Shown: positions 1-9,540 of the stretch, piece after piece | How positions within the stretch are numbered: the stretch's first letter is position 1 | Layout of the letters: the number at the start of each line of letters is the position of its first letter | Assembly: GCA_019241535.1 (NCBI GenBank) | Contig: JAFAWX010000286.1 | Span: 1-36,518, forward strand | DNA from: Acidobacteriota bacterium | Lineage (GTDB): Bacteria > Acidobacteriota > Terriglobia > Terriglobales > Acidobacteriaceae | Reading direction: 5' to 3' | Length of the DNA: 36,518 nt | Notes under the pieces: generated by a model | Databases searched by the model: none | The model's input: only the letters and a program-made list of their open reading frames with translations | What the model was told of the DNA's origin: nothing | Program-made: the position numbers and the translations under genes

Positions 1-1
1 C

Positions 2-133
2 GAAATGTACGATTTGTTACGTAAACGCGATATAGCTTTGCGCCGTTACGAGGCGGCGCTTGCCGTCGACGCCGGCACTCCACTGGCCGAGACCGCGCGC
101 AAGCGAATGAAGTCTCCCTATACCGGCGGCTGA
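2..133 (+). CDS. C-terminal end of a TPR-repeat protein (partial, runs off the left edge)
   Basis: An open frame enters from the left edge and stops with TGA at 131-133, giving about 43 residues. The peptide has the helix-turn-helix spacing of a tetratricopeptide repeat: RRYEAALAVD followed by a second helix LAETARKRMKSPY. This ending is common at the C-terminus of TPR-containing secreted or peptidase-like proteins, but the catalytic part, if any, lies outside the window. The internal ATG at 5 is unlikely to be the real start because it would fall within the repeat. The identity of the full protein is unknown. Confidence 0.55.
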   Translation, partial: EMYDLLRKRDIALRRYEAALAVDAGTPLAETARKRMKSPYTGG

Positions 134-454
134 TCTGTTGACGGGACGCGTTGCGCCGATTGGCATGGCGAGTCAACCGACGGCGGACCCGGATGAGAGG
201 AGGATGCCGTAAACGGCGCCGCCGAAGGCGTCGTGGTGGCCACCCGCCTTTGACGATACAACACAAGACAATAAATTCTCCTGATGTGTGTTCGTCGGTA
301 TAGTTTGAGCCATTCTTCGGGATTACTCAGCAACCGTCCGGTTGAAATAAGTTAAACAGCTGCTGGGATGTCACTTCGCGCACAGGTGCGGCTATTCTGC
401 TAAGTGGCTGGCGTGATGTAGACCGCGTTGATCGAATCTGACACACTGAGTCAC
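134..454. other. Non-coding stretch, nothing recognised
   Basis: About 320 bases lie between the TPR protein and the antitoxin-like gene. A short minus-strand open frame is present but has low-complexity, proline- and serine-rich content typical of a chance frame. I see no RNA gene, repeat or convincing promoter. Confidence 0.4.
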
Positions 455-667
455 ATGAAGACGATCACGATTCGGGAGCTTCATCAAGCGACCGGTCGGT
501 GGGTCAGGTGGGCTTCGGCAGAGGAGATTCATGTCACCGAACGGGGTCGCCTGGTCGCCAAGATTGTTGCGGCGCCCGCTCGGCCCGATAGGTTCGACTG
601 GCGCATCTGTGTGTTTGCGGGCCACGTTGTTCTTTGCTGTGGCCCATTCGCAGCACGTAAATGTTGA
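455..667 (+). CDS. Phd/YefM-like antitoxin, orphan and probably truncated
   Basis: About 70 residues from ATG 455. The N-terminal half fits the Phd/YefM fold: MKTITIRELHQATGRWV, then EIHVTERGRLVAKIV, which is the DNA-binding and dimerising part of this antitoxin family. These proteins normally repress their own operon and neutralise a PIN, Doc or RelE toxin encoded just downstream through a C-terminal tail. Here the tail (from about residue 43) is cysteine-rich and unlike the usual acidic or charged one. No toxin gene follows; the next gene starts on the opposite strand. A TTG codon at 428 is an alternative start. It is most likely a remnant of a toxin-antitoxin module whose toxin has been lost. 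Confidence 0.55.
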   Translation: MKTITIRELHQATGRWVRWASAEEIHVTERGRLVAKIVAAPARPDRFDWRICVFAGHVVLCCGPFAARKC

Positions 668-764
668 CGCCGCCCGTTCGGGGCAGCCAGGGCTCCAATA
701 GCATCGGCTTCGGTTGGAATGGCCGGCAGATGAAAACGACGAGCGACGCAGGAGTGCGGGCGGG

Positions 765-2048
765 TTACTCGCCAATTGTCTGCGCAGCAGGTGGCGTTAG
801 CCGGCCGACAATGAACCAGTAGGCGAAGATTCCTGCAAAGAGAACGATTGAGCCGAGAGCGAATCCGGGGATGTAGGAGCCGGTCGCTTTGATCAGAAAA
901 CCAATGGCGAGCGGTGCCACCACGCCGGCGAGATTGCCGGCAAAATTCTCGGCTCCTGTCCATATCCCAACTGCCTCCGGGGGCGCGCAGGACTGCAGGA
1001 TGGCGATTAGATTGCCAGTAGCCAGTCCAACTAAGCAGGCTCCCATAAGCAGGGCCAGACACGATCGGGTGTCCTTCGAGTGGATTGCGACAATCAGCAA
1101 CAAACCAAACAAGAATGCCAGGGTAATGATCCCTTTGCGCGTGCTCGTCTCGTTCCACCCTCGAGTAATCAATCGATCCGCGATCCATCCGCCTAGAGGT
1201 TCGGTTACGCCGAAGATCAAGAATGCCAAAGATGCATAGAAGCCTGCCAGGACGATCCCAAGGTGGCGGACGGTTACTAGATAGTCGGGCAGCCAGGTAA
1301 CCAGAACGTACCAGTAATAGTCAAAACAAAAGAAACCCAAACAGATTCCCAGCAGGTTGCGATCCCTCAGCAGCTTGCGAATCGGAAGTTTAGGATCCCG
1401 CCTCACGCCTGTGCTTTTGTCTCCTTCCCGGCCGGCAGGAAAGACAAGGAACCAGGGGATAAGCCAAAGGAGGGCTGCAAAGCCCAGGATGACAAACGTG
1501 TGCCGCCATCCCAACCGCACCAGAAGGAAAGGAATCATGATTCCCCCCAGCACAAGGCCCATTCGCGTACCGCAGTCGAAGAGTCCGGACGGCAGGCCAC
1601 GTTCATCTCGAGCGAAGAGCTTGTTTACGATCTTGGTCCCGCCCGGGAGATAAATCGCCTCACCCATGCCCAGCACCGCGCGAAAAGCGATCAGCACCGC
1701 AAGACTTCCCGCGAGACCGGTAAAGCCTTGCGCCAACGACCAGATCGTGAAGGCTGCGGCATATAGCCAGTAAAGATCCAGCCGATCGACACACCAGCCG
1801 ATTGGAATCTGCAGAAGTGCATAGGACCAGAAAAAACAGGAAAGCAGCAGCCCCTTCGTGCGCGGCAGCAAATGCAGGTCTTGCGAGATGAGGGGCAGGG
1901 CGAAGGAGATGGTCGAGCGATCCAGGTAGTTGATCAGCGATGCCGCGAAAAGCAGGCCCACAATCGCCCACCGACGTTGGTTCGAGGGGGAAAGCTCAGG
2001 CCCTCCGGATCGTGTGCTTTCTAATGCAGTACCAGGAGTTTGATTCAT
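765..2048 (-). CDS. MFS transporter, anion:cation symporter (hexuronate/glucarate-type) family
   Basis: This is a 427-residue inner-membrane protein if begun at ATG 2048; the frame is open further upstream, but that would overlap the preceding gene. Twelve hydrophobic segments are apparent. The N-terminal part has INYLDRSTISFALPLI, a hallmark of the ACS branch of the major facilitator superfamily (ExuT, GudP, phthalate and sialate relatives), followed by FRAVLGMGEA in helix 4. Members import organic acids or uronates with protons or sodium. It sits 7 bases after the stop of the FucP-like gene on the same strand, so the two are probably co-transcribed. No clear Shine-Dalgarno is seen, consistent with translational coupling. 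The substrate cannot be read from sequence. Confidence 0.8.
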   Translation of the reverse strand: MNQTPGTALESTRSGGPELSPSNQRRWAIVGLLFAASLINYLDRSTISFALPLISQDLHLLPRTKGLLLSCFFWSYALLQIPIGWCVDRLDLYWLYAAAFTIWSLAQGFTGLAGSLAVLIAFRAVLGMGEAIYLPGGTKIVNKLFARDERGLPSGLFDCGTRMGLVLGGIMIPFLLVRLGWRHTFVILGFAALLWLIPWFLVFPAGREGDKSTGVRRDPKLPIRKLLRDRNLLGICLGFFCFDYYWYVLVTWLPDYLVTVRHLGIVLAGFYASLAFLIFGVTEPLGGWIADRLITRGWNETSTRKGIITLAFLFGLLLIVAIHSKDTRSCLALLMGACLVGLATGNLIAILQSCAPPEAVGIWTGAENFAGNLAGVVAPLAIGFLIKATGSYIPGFALGSIVLFAGIFAYWFIVGRLTPPAAQTIGE

Positions 2049-2055
2049 GCTGTTT

Positions 2056-3372
2056 TCAGGAAGAGACAAAAGGTGTCGCCGGAACAGCCGGCAGTCCGGC
2101 CCTGGCTCCTGCAAAGGCGTAGCCAGCAACGATGAGGTATGCCAGAAAGGGCACAAGGTATGCGGGGGCAATGCTGTGTCTTACCTCGGCAATCAGCCCC
2201 ATCATAGGAGTCAGGACGGCTCCTCCCACGATTGCCATCACCAGGAGCGATCCCCCGACTTTCGTATTCGGGCCCAGTCCTTTCAAACCGAGCGCAAAGA
2301 TCGTGGGGAACATGACCGACATAAAAAAACTCGTCGCAAACAGTGCCCAGAGGCCAGCCCAGCCTGGGTCCGCCACCCCGAATGCAACCAGGGCCACATT
2401 TGCAATTGCGTAAAAGCCGAGCAGCTTACTGGGCGCCACAAAACGCATCAGGTAAGCCGAACTGAACCGCCCCAGGCCAAAGGCTGCTAGCGTTCCCGTC
2501 AGCAGATAGCCGGCGATTTTCTCCCCCTGCCGCGTGAATTCCTGAACGTATTGGATGAAATAGCTCCAGGTGCCCACCTGCGCGCCGACGTACATGAACT
2601 GGGCTAGAACGGCCAGCAAAAAGTGGGGATGACGGAACAGCTGACGGAAGTGTCCACGGTCGCCCTCTGCTTCACGCTCGCCTTCGATGCGGGGAAACTT
2701 TGTGCGCCAAATCAATAGGGCCCAGAACAGCGCAATGGCTCCCAGACCGAGGTATGGTTTCACTACCCGCAGAGTCTCCGAGCGCAGATAGGCATCGTAC
2801 AGGTGCTGAGACCTCATGGCCCCGATCTGCGCAGAATCAAGCGCAACCCCCGAGAAGATGAAAACTGTACCAATAAGCACGCCGCTGATCGAACCCAGGG
2901 GATTGAATGCTTGCGAAAAGTTCAAACGTCTTTCGGCGCTGGCCGGGTCACCGAGCTGCGTTATGAAAGGATTCGAAGCGGTCTCAAGGAATGACAAGCC
3001 GCTGGCAATAACGAAAAGGGCGAACAGGAACAATCCGTATCTGCCCACGAGGGCCGCGGGCCAGAACATGAACGTGCCCAGGCTGAACAGAACCAGGCCG
3101 GTGACAAAGCCTGCTTTGTACCCCCGCCGGTCCATGAGGATGGCGGCCGGCATGGCGAGCAGGAAATAACCGATATAGAAGGCCGACTGCACAAGCCCGG
3201 CTTCAAAGCGCGAGATGGCGAATGATTTCATGAACTGCCGGATCAATACGTCGTTGAGATTGTTCGGAATGCCCCAGAGAAAAAACAGCGCCGTAATCAG
3301 GACAAACGGTGCCATATGCCTGGAGGGAAATAGGGGAGCCGGTTTTACGGGTGCTTGAGGTTTCGGCGGCAT
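2056..3372 (-). CDS. fucP: FucP-type sugar:H+ symporter (fucose/glucose/galactose permease)
   Basis: This is a 438-residue MFS protein from ATG 3372; about 65 extra codons are open upstream but look non-coding. It carries the FHS-family signature of L-fucose and glucose/galactose permeases: FFLWGIPNNLNDVLI in helix 1, FIASGLSFLETASNPFITQLG in the helix 4-5 region, and LNFSQAFNPLGS, which contributes to the sugar site. It should import a hexose or deoxyhexose across the inner membrane. It leads a two-gene operon with the ACS transporter. A broken fucose-isomerase-like gene lies 27 kb away, so uptake of fucose-like sugars is plausible, but the catabolic genes are not adjacent. The exact sugar is uncertain. 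Confidence 0.8.
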   Translation of the reverse strand: MPPKPQAPVKPAPLFPSRHMAPFVLITALFFLWGIPNNLNDVLIRQFMKSFAISRFEAGLVQSAFYIGYFLLAMPAAILMDRRGYKAGFVTGLVLFSLGTFMFWPAALVGRYGLFLFALFVIASGLSFLETASNPFITQLGDPASAERRLNFSQAFNPLGSISGVLIGTVFIFSGVALDSAQIGAMRSQHLYDAYLRSETLRVVKPYLGLGAIALFWALLIWRTKFPRIEGEREAEGDRGHFRQLFRHPHFLLAVLAQFMYVGAQVGTWSYFIQYVQEFTRQGEKIAGYLLTGTLAAFGLGRFSSAYLMRFVAPSKLLGFYAIANVALVAFGVADPGWAGLWALFATSFFMSVMFPTIFALGLKGLGPNTKVGGSLLVMAIVGGAVLTPMMGLIAEVRHSIAPAYLVPFLAYLIVAGYAFAGARAGLPAVPATPFVSS

Positions 3373-3939
3373 GGTCGCATCTGGAATCTGCACGTTAGAG
3401 CTCCCGGCGCGGAAATGCAAATCGAGCCTCCGCTCAACATCGATAGTGCGTAAGGTTAAAAACCCGTATCTTGGTGCATTCGTCCCTAGTTCCGATAGCC
3501 ATAAGGAGATACGCGCTTTATAGAGCTTCGCCGGCAACAGCGCGATAGTCGTCGATATAGATGCCATAGAAGCGCGATTTCGGCTACTTGCGAACGCCTC
3601 GGTAATAGCTCAAAAACTCGAAAACATTACGATTGCGCCCATCAGGTGCCCGGAAATCAAACACTCCCGGCGGGCAGGTTGTGCCCTGTGGCCTGGAATT
3701 CGCGAACCGCACGGATTAGGAAGTGCCCGCATCTTTCGGAACTTTCCGAATGTCATCGAGAGTTAGTGCCGACTCAAGCAGCAGATGGCATCGATTCATA
3801 GTTCCCGATCGGCTGTATTGCCCTTTACTGGGCTACTATGACGATTGCAAGGGCCGGCCGTCTTGCCGCATGGTGGTGGCCCGGCCAGCTGGCGGAGCTC
3901 GCAGTAAACCACACTGATGGTTGATCGATAAAGACCGAC
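3373..3939. promoter_or_regulatory. Divergent intergenic region between the transporter operon and the CoA ligase gene
   Basis: About 570 bases separate two divergent genes and must hold both promoters. The open frames crossing it have no recognisable family features. I found no operator palindrome or -35/-10 pair convincing enough to place. Confidence 0.4.
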
Positions 3940-5844
3940 ATGGATCACATCATTTCCTCGGCGGCGAAGCAGCTCAATCGTGTGCGCGCTGTTCGCCTGG
4001 GACCCCCTGGCATGATTTTCGAGCGGCGTAGTGATGGTTGTTTCATCGCACGGAATCCTCATCCTCTTGACAGATACCCGGAAAAGATTACTGACCGTCT
4101 GGTGCATTGGGCGCGGGCGGCGCCGGATCGCGTGTTTCTGGCTCAGCGCAGGGGGGATCAGACATGGCGCACCATCCGTTATGCCGAATTTCAGGCGAAC
4201 GTGCGAGCCATCGGCCAGGCTCTGCTGAGCCGCGGCTTGTCTGTCGAGCGTCCGATCGTGGTGCTGTCCGGCAACGACATCGAACACGCGCTCCTGATGT
4301 ACGCAGCCATGCTGGTTGGGATCCCTTATGCGCCTATTTCGCCCGCATACTCGCTGGCGGTGAAGGAGTTTTCGCGGCTTAGAGGTATTGTGGAACTGCT
4401 TCAGCCGGGAATGATCTTTACAGACAGGCTCGATGTCTTTGGAAATGCGTTGCGAGCGGTTTCTTTCTGCGGCGCAGAATTAGTTACTTCCGGAGACCCT
4501 TCGCCATTGCGCGCCACGCCTTTCGAGGTTTTGAGCAGGGCACAGGCAAGCGCTGCCGTGGATCGTGCCAATGCAGCCGTCAATGCTGATACGATCGCCA
4601 AGATTCTATTCACCTCCGGCTCAACCGGCGTCCCCAAAGGCGTAATCAACACCCAGCGCATGCTTTCGAGCAATCAGGCGATGATTCTAAGCGTTTTACC
4701 CTGCCTTGCGGATGAGCCACCGCTCACAGTCGACTGGTTACCGTGGCATCATACTTTTGGTGGGAATCACAACCTCGGCCTGATCCTTTATAACGGCGGA
4801 ACACTCTACATCGATGAAGGGCGTCCCCTTCCAGGCAGGTTCAACGCCACGGTGAAAAATCTACGGGAGATTGCCCCCACCATCTATTTCAACGTCCCCC
4901 GAGGATATCAGGAACTCATCGCGGCTCTCCGGCGCGATGAAGAACTACGTCAGCGCTTCTTCAACCGGATTCAAGTCATCTTTTTCGCTGCCGCTAGCCT
5001 TTCGCAGACCGCGCGCAATGACTTGGAGCGTCTGGCGCTCGAAACGTGCGGAGAACGCATCCCCATGGTGAGTGGTTTTGGGTCGACAGAGACAGCGCCG
5101 TCATCGCTCTGCCCGGTCCTCCAATCGGGCTGCTCCGGTTACATCGGAGTGCCGGAGCCGGGGGTCGAACTGAAGCTGGTGCCTTCTGGAAATAAACTCG
5201 AAGCGCGCGTGCGTGGTCCCCATGTGACGCCCGGGTACTGGAAGCACAACGAAATGACGGCCGCGGCTTTCGACGAAGAAGGCTTCTACCGGACGGGTGA
5301 CGCACTTGCACTCCTTGATAGGGATCATCCCGAAAAGGGGTTCATCTTCGACGGCCGTCTGGCCGAGGATTTTAAGCTCTCGACCGGGACATGGGTGAGC
5401 ACCGGGGAGCTGCGCACGAGCTTGGTAGCTCATTTTTGCCCATATGTACAGGATGCGGCCATCACCGGTCATGACCGCAGCGAGGTAGGTGCGCTGATTT
5501 TTCCTGATTATGAGGCGTGCCGCCGCCATGCCAGATTGCCCCGCGGCGCATCGGATTCGGAAATCGCCTCCCACTCGCGCGTGCGTGCTCTGTTTCGGGA
5601 GCTGCTCGAGAGCTTCGCCGCCCAAAGCACTGGCAGTTCGAATCGGCTTACACGGATCCTGCTCATGGTTTCAGGGCCTTCTCTTGAAGCCGGTGAGATC
5701 ACCGACAAAGGGTCGCTGAACCAGCGACTCGTGTTAAGCCATCGCGCCGAACTCGTCGAACGTTTATACGAAGTTCATCCGCCCGACCGCGTCATCGCGC
5801 TCCATGCTGCCTGTCCGGATACCGAAAAACAGAGTGGTCAATAA
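3940..5844 (+). CDS. fcs: Feruloyl-CoA synthetase-like AMP-forming ligase
   Basis: A 634-residue member of the ANL (acyl/aryl-CoA synthetase) superfamily. The ATP-binding loop [13 protein letters not shown] is at about residues 221-233, the A5 motif [10 protein letters not shown] at about 378-387, and the A7 motif YRTGDA near 450. The segments [16 protein letters not shown] and NVPRGYQEL, and a [14 protein letters not shown] hinge in place of the usual GYR-type core, are features of the feruloyl-CoA synthetase branch. That enzyme activates ferulate or related hydroxycinnamates with ATP and CoA in lignin-monomer breakdown. The length fits the family (about 600-630). No enoyl-CoA hydratase/aldolase or vanillin dehydrogenase gene is nearby, so the pathway role is inferred from the family only. 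Confidence 0.78.
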   Translation: MDHIISSAAKQLNRVRAVRLGPPGMIFERRSDGCFIARNPHPLDRYPEKITDRLVHWARAAPDRVFLAQRRGDQTWRTIRYAEFQANVRAIGQALLSRGLSVERPIVVLSGNDIEHALLMYAAMLVGIPYAPISPAYSLAVKEFSRLRGIVELLQPGMIFTDRLDVFGNALRAVSFCGAELVTSGDPSPLRATPFEVLSRAQASAAVDRANAAVNADTIAKILFTSGSTGVPKGVINTQRMLSSNQAMILSVLPCLADEPPLTVDWLPWHHTFGGNHNLGLILYNGGTLYIDEGRPLPGRFNATVKNLREIAPTIYFNVPRGYQELIAALRRDEELRQRFFNRIQVIFFAAASLSQTARNDLERLALETCGERIPMVSGFGSTETAPSSLCPVLQSGCSGYIGVPEPGVELKLVPSGNKLEARVRGPHVTPGYWKHNEMTAAAFDEEGFYRTGDALALLDRDHPEKGFIFDGRLAEDFKLSTGTWVSTGELRTSLVAHFCPYVQDAAITGHDRSEVGALIFPDYEACRRHARLPRGASDSEIASHSRVRALFRELLESFAAQSTGSSNRLTRILLMVSGPSLEAGEITDKGSLNQRLVLSHRAELVERLYEVHPPDRVIALHAACPDTEKQSGQ

Positions 5845-6004
5845 GACTGACAACGGCGTTTACGCCCAGTCTTTGATTGATGTGCCGTCGATGCTGCAAA
5901 TGAGTGGCCGGCAGTCGGCGTGGACCTGGGTTCGGATTCTCGTGTAGCCGACCATCTGCGAGCGGCCGATTTACTCGACTGTGCCAACGCTCCAAAAATT
6001 GTGC

Positions 6005-6880
6005 CTACATGCTCGAAAAACGACTAAAGTGTCTCAATACATCGTCAGAGAGTCGCTCCAATTGTTCCTCTTCGTCAAACACGGGATTCAGCAGCACCTG
6101 GTCCACACCGGCATCTTTGAGACGGGCAATTTCTTCCACAATCCGCTGTGTGGATCCCCAAACCGAAACTTGATCGGCCATGTCCGGCTTGCCGTAGAAG
6201 GCCCCGAACCATTCGCGTAGCCGCGGCAGATCCTCTCCCACGGCAACATAAAGACGCTTGGCTTTCGGGAACTTGGGCGGAAGTTTTTTGATGTCTTCGA
6301 GAAATGTGCCCGTGGGCGTCGACCCAGCGCCAATGTAGCCGTCGCCCAATTCTACCGCCCGTCGTAATGCTGCCTCTGCGCGGCCGCCGAACCAGATCGG
6401 CGGGTACGGTTTCTGAACAGTTTTCGGCGCCATAGGGGTGCTTTCAAGGTGCGAAAAACGTCCATCCAGCGTCACTTTTTCTTCTGTCCAAAGGCGCTTC
6501 ATAATGGCCAGATTCTCGCGGAAGCGGGCGACGCGACCTTCCGGAGGCAGGCCGTAAGCAGGGTAGAACCTTGTGCCGTGGCCGAGGCCGACGCCCACAA
6601 TTAACCGTCCTTTTGAAAGGACGTCCAAGGATGACAGCGCCTTTGCGAGATCAATAGGATTGCGGACAGCGATAATGAGGACGGCGATTCCCAAGCGCAG
6701 TCGCTTGCTCAGCGCGGCTGCATATGCCAGCGTAGTTACAGATTCCAGCACGGGTGCGGTTCCTATAACCTGTTCAATGCACCACGCCCCGGCAAATCGC
6801 AGTTCTTCGGCTCGTTTCAGAAACCGCTGAATGCGCTCAGGGTCAGGAAAAGTCTGGGGAATGGAAATGGAGAACTCCAC
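6005..6880 (-). CDS. LLM-class (luciferase-like) flavin/F420-dependent oxidoreductase
   Basis: A 291-residue TIM-barrel protein of the bacterial luciferase-like monooxygenase superfamily. Diagnostic segments are the N-terminal FSISIPQTF strand, LGIAVLIIAVRNPIDLAKALSSLD, GRLIVGVGLGHG and, later, PPIWFGGRAEAALRRAVELGDG. Members use FMN or F420 to oxidise or reduce small substrates; which cofactor applies is not decided by the sequence. It lies 38 bases downstream of the rhodanese pseudogene on the same strand and may share its promoter. A second, only distantly related LLM gene is on the other strand at 7.5 kb. The substrate is unknown. Confidence 0.8.
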   Translation of the reverse strand: MEFSISIPQTFPDPERIQRFLKRAEELRFAGAWCIEQVIGTAPVLESVTTLAYAAALSKRLRLGIAVLIIAVRNPIDLAKALSSLDVLSKGRLIVGVGLGHGTRFYPAYGLPPEGRVARFRENLAIMKRLWTEEKVTLDGRFSHLESTPMAPKTVQKPYPPIWFGGRAEAALRRAVELGDGYIGAGSTPTGTFLEDIKKLPPKFPKAKRLYVAVGEDLPRLREWFGAFYGKPDMADQVSVWGSTQRIVEEIARLKDAGVDQVLLNPVFDEEEQLERLSDDVLRHFSRFSSM

Positions 6881-6918
6881 GAGAACCTCGCTCGCGCTCT
6901 ACTTCTTGCAATATGCAT

Positions 6919-7286
6919 TCAACCGAGATAGTCAGCCATAGCTACGCTGCCGCCCCCTTGATTCGATGGGAGCCCGGCATCCTTCCAGGCTTAAAATCCG
7001 CCTTCAAGAGCCCACACCTTCTCATAGCCGAGGTCGCGGAGTTGTTGCGCCACGCTGGCGCTGGATACTCATCGGGTCACGTACAGTAGGCGACCGTTGG
7101 CCTGCTTTTTGGAATTCGCGGTAGGTTGCGCTCGAGCTCATCCGGCGGCACCCGAATGGACCGCAGAATCATTGTGTCCGACGGCGCCCAGGCCGCAGGA
7201 CTTCGAACGTCCATGATTGCAAAGTCTTCTCCGGATTTGATCTTCTTCTTCAGTTCATCAACGCTGATTCGTAAAGGAGCACTCAT
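6919..7286 (-). pseudogene. Rhodanese-domain protein, inactivated by a frameshift and two stops
   Basis: The gene begins MSAPLRISVDELKKKI with DVRSPAAW (the rhodanese CH2A-like motif) and reaches the active-site loop VAYCT, where the next codon is TGA (7077-7079). Four codons on, shifting by one base restores VSSASVAQQLRDLGYEKVW and ALEGGF, the usual rhodanese C-terminal half; this is followed by an in-frame TAA and then AWKDAGLPSNQGGGS, ending at TGA 6919-6921. One indel and two stops thus interrupt an otherwise well-preserved domain of about 120 residues. Rhodaneses transfer sulfane sulfur through the active-site cysteine. It is followed at once by the LLM gene on the same strand. Confidence 0.8.
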
Positions 7287-7494
7287 CGGGAAACTCTCCT
7301 ACATTTCGGACTGCGGATGGGTAGATGCAGAAACTGGCGAGAGCGGCGGGAAGCCCATCTGCGCAAGATAGCTGCTTGGCTCATCGCTAGATGCCGGACC
7401 GAGCGTCACGCCGGAGACTTAGATTTATTGGTGATGACAGCCATCCTTCTTCTGCCCGGTCGCCATCGGACGCCTAGGAGTGTAAGAGACGCAT
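7287..7494. promoter_or_regulatory. Divergent promoter region
   Basis: About 208 bases lie between the divergent rhodanese pseudogene and the second LLM gene. It must contain both promoters, but I could not place boxes with confidence. Confidence 0.3.
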
Positions 7495-8493
7495 ATGCCA
7501 GACAAGGTCGAAATCGGCTACAAACTTACCAGCGAAGAGTTTCCGGCTTCCGCGCTCGTCAGGTTTGCACGAGCGGCCGAAGAGCATGGCTTTACATTCG
7601 CCTCGATCTCAGACCACTACCACCCCTGGACAGATAGGCAGGGTCAAAGCCCTTTCGTCTGGAGCGTTATCGGCGGCATAGCCCAGGTAACAAGCAAACT
7701 CATCGTTGGCACGGGAGTGACTTGCCCAAGCTTCCGCGTTCATCCGGCGATTATCGCGCAGGCGGCGGCGACCGCGGCCGAGATGATGTCGGGCCGCTTC
7801 TTCCTGGGGGTGGGGACGGGAGAAAACCTGAACGAGCACATTTTGGGCCAGGGCTGGCCCGAGATCGAAATTCGCCAACAGAGGCTCGCTGAATCGATTC
7901 AGATCATTCGCACGCTCTGGCAACCAGGTCAGCACAGCTTCCACGGGAAATATTTCACGGTCGAGAATGCATGCATCTATAGCCTGCCGGACGAAGCTCC
8001 TCCGATCATGATCGCCGCCTCCGGCCCAAAGAGCGCCAAACTAGCTGCAGAATTCGGCGATGGCCTCATTGCAACCGAGCCGAATGGCGAATTAGTTCAG
8101 GAATTCCGGGGAGCAGCGGACGCGGAGAAACCCTGTTATGGGGAGTTAGCCGTGTGCTTTGATCCGGATGAAAGCAAAGCACAACAACTGGCGCATGAGA
8201 TCTGGCCGGTTGCAGGATTACCGGGACAGCTGTTTTCAGAACTGCCGCTTCCGTCCCTATTCGAAAGCGCTGCAAAGCTCGTCTCGGTTGATCAGATCGC
8301 CAAACTAATTCCCTGCGGACCGGATCCTGTCAGGCATCTCAATGCCATTCGGGAATACACCGAAGCAGGTTTCAGTCATGTATTTATCCATCAAATCGGC
8401 CCGAATCAGGAGGCCTTTATGGACTTCTACGCCAAGGAAATCCTTCCGGAGCTTGCGAAACAACGCCATGAACACTCTGAACGTGCGGCGTGA
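7495..8493 (+). CDS. F420-dependent G6PDH-like LLM oxidoreductase
   Basis: A 332-residue LLM-class protein resembling the F420-dependent glucose-6-phosphate dehydrogenase family. The opening IGYKLTSEEFP, the segment ISDHYHPW, GTGVTCPSFRVHPAIIAQAAAT, and GRFFLGVGTGENLNEHILG followed by W-P characterise that group, as does AASGPKSAKLAAEFGDG. Proteins of this group bind the deazaflavin F420 in a TIM barrel, but most are not true glucose-6-phosphate dehydrogenases. The start is ATG 7495. It is divergently transcribed from the rhodanese/LLM pair. Expected to be cytosolic. The substrate is unknown. Confidence 0.82.
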   Translation: MPDKVEIGYKLTSEEFPASALVRFARAAEEHGFTFASISDHYHPWTDRQGQSPFVWSVIGGIAQVTSKLIVGTGVTCPSFRVHPAIIAQAAATAAEMMSGRFFLGVGTGENLNEHILGQGWPEIEIRQQRLAESIQIIRTLWQPGQHSFHGKYFTVENACIYSLPDEAPPIMIAASGPKSAKLAAEFGDGLIATEPNGELVQEFRGAADAEKPCYGELAVCFDPDESKAQQLAHEIWPVAGLPGQLFSELPLPSLFESAAKLVSVDQIAKLIPCGPDPVRHLNAIREYTEAGFSHVFIHQIGPNQEAFMDFYAKEILPELAKQRHEHSERAA

Positions 8494-8772
8494 ATAGCTT
8501 CTACCGAGAGCGTTCAAGATTGACATGGCTGGGACAGACACATGCATGGCAGGCGCCCAGCTGCTGCTTTCGGGAGGAGCTTTGACTTACTGAGCCCGAG
8601 AGCTCGCCCCCGTTATTTAGGGCAAAATGTTAAAAGGGCTGCCAAACGGGCGGCAACGACATTTGCCCATGCAAAACTGCGGCTTCAGAGACTGTGAGTA
8701 GTTGGGTTTTCGCCGCGCTGTTGAAAACCACCGGTTCAGGTAGGTTTCTGTGAACTTGGGAACCGCCGGCGA

Positions 8773-9249
8773 TCACAGTGACAGAATCCGCCCTCCGGCC
8801 CTGTAGGTCCATTTTTGATCAGAATCGTTGATGCTGCAACTCACCTCGCCTAATTGCACCAAAGCACTCAGTGTGCGAACTATGGCGGTGACCCCGTTAT
8901 TGCCGGTAGCTGCAAAGGAAAAGGACCCCCGGCGCGCAATGGCAGAGTAGAGTTCTTCTGCAGTGGCCGTTCCCCCGAGATCCAAAAAGGCGATGCGGCA
9001 GGCCCGCCACAACTTCTCTTGCGAGCGGGACATTTCCCTGGCTTGCATACTTTCGGCCTTCTTCGGCCATCGGCGGGATGCTGCGTTCCGAGCAGATCCG
9101 GCCTGTAAAACGCCTAGGCGACGGCGGAGAGTCCGCATGCGCAGTTTGATTCTTGCTTTGTGCAGCAAAAGTTCATCCAATTCGGACTGTAGACTAACGA
9201 CGATGGAGGCGAGAGATCTCCGCAGTTCGTTCTGCTCGGTGCTGCTCAT
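8773..9249 (-). CDS. Uncharacterised coiled-coil plus winged-helix-like protein
   Basis: A 158-residue protein of no family I can name. Residues about 8-50 form an amphipathic, arginine-rich helix (LQSELDELLLHKARIKLRMRT) likely to be a coiled coil. From about residue 80 the pattern ACRIAFLDLGGTATAEELY, then TLSALVQLGEVSC and WTYRAGG, has the helix-helix-wing layout of a winged-helix domain. The gene at 9541 on the other strand has the same order and similar key phrases, so they are probably diverged paralogues. A DNA-binding role is inferred from fold appearance only. There is no signal peptide or membrane segment. Confidence 0.6.
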   Translation of the reverse strand: MSSTEQNELRRSLASIVVSLQSELDELLLHKARIKLRMRTLRRRLGVLQAGSARNAASRRWPKKAESMQAREMSRSQEKLWRACRIAFLDLGGTATAEELYSAIARRGSFSFAATGNNGVTAIVRTLSALVQLGEVSCSINDSDQKWTYRAGGRILSL

Positions 9250-9540
9250 CGTCGATGTCCGCTCTCTTCATATTGATGCGAAACGGTTGCACTAGTCTTG
9301 GGCAAGGGATAAAACCCATGTACACGAATGCCGATGCATTCTTGTTGTGCTTCAACCGTGCTCAACTTTGGGACGGGACTCGTCGCGGAACCGAACCGGC
9401 CCCGGCTGCTGGCTTTGCGAATCGACGCTAACGAGTAACGGTCAGCGGGACACCTCGTCCTGGCTCTGGTTTCCTTGTGCTCGTCCCTCACCGGCTTGTT
9501 TTGATTCCTAAAGAGCTGTAAGTAAGGAGAGTTGCGATCA

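Noticed and set aside
889-1971. Several open frames opposite or overlapping the MFS transporter gene
   Set aside because: They are shadows of the transporter frame, which has clear family motifs and membrane periodicity.
7077-7079. TGA after the rhodanese active-site Cys as a selenocysteine codon
   Set aside because: A frameshift a few codons later and a further in-frame TAA show that the gene is broken, and no SECIS-like hairpin was evident just after the TGA.
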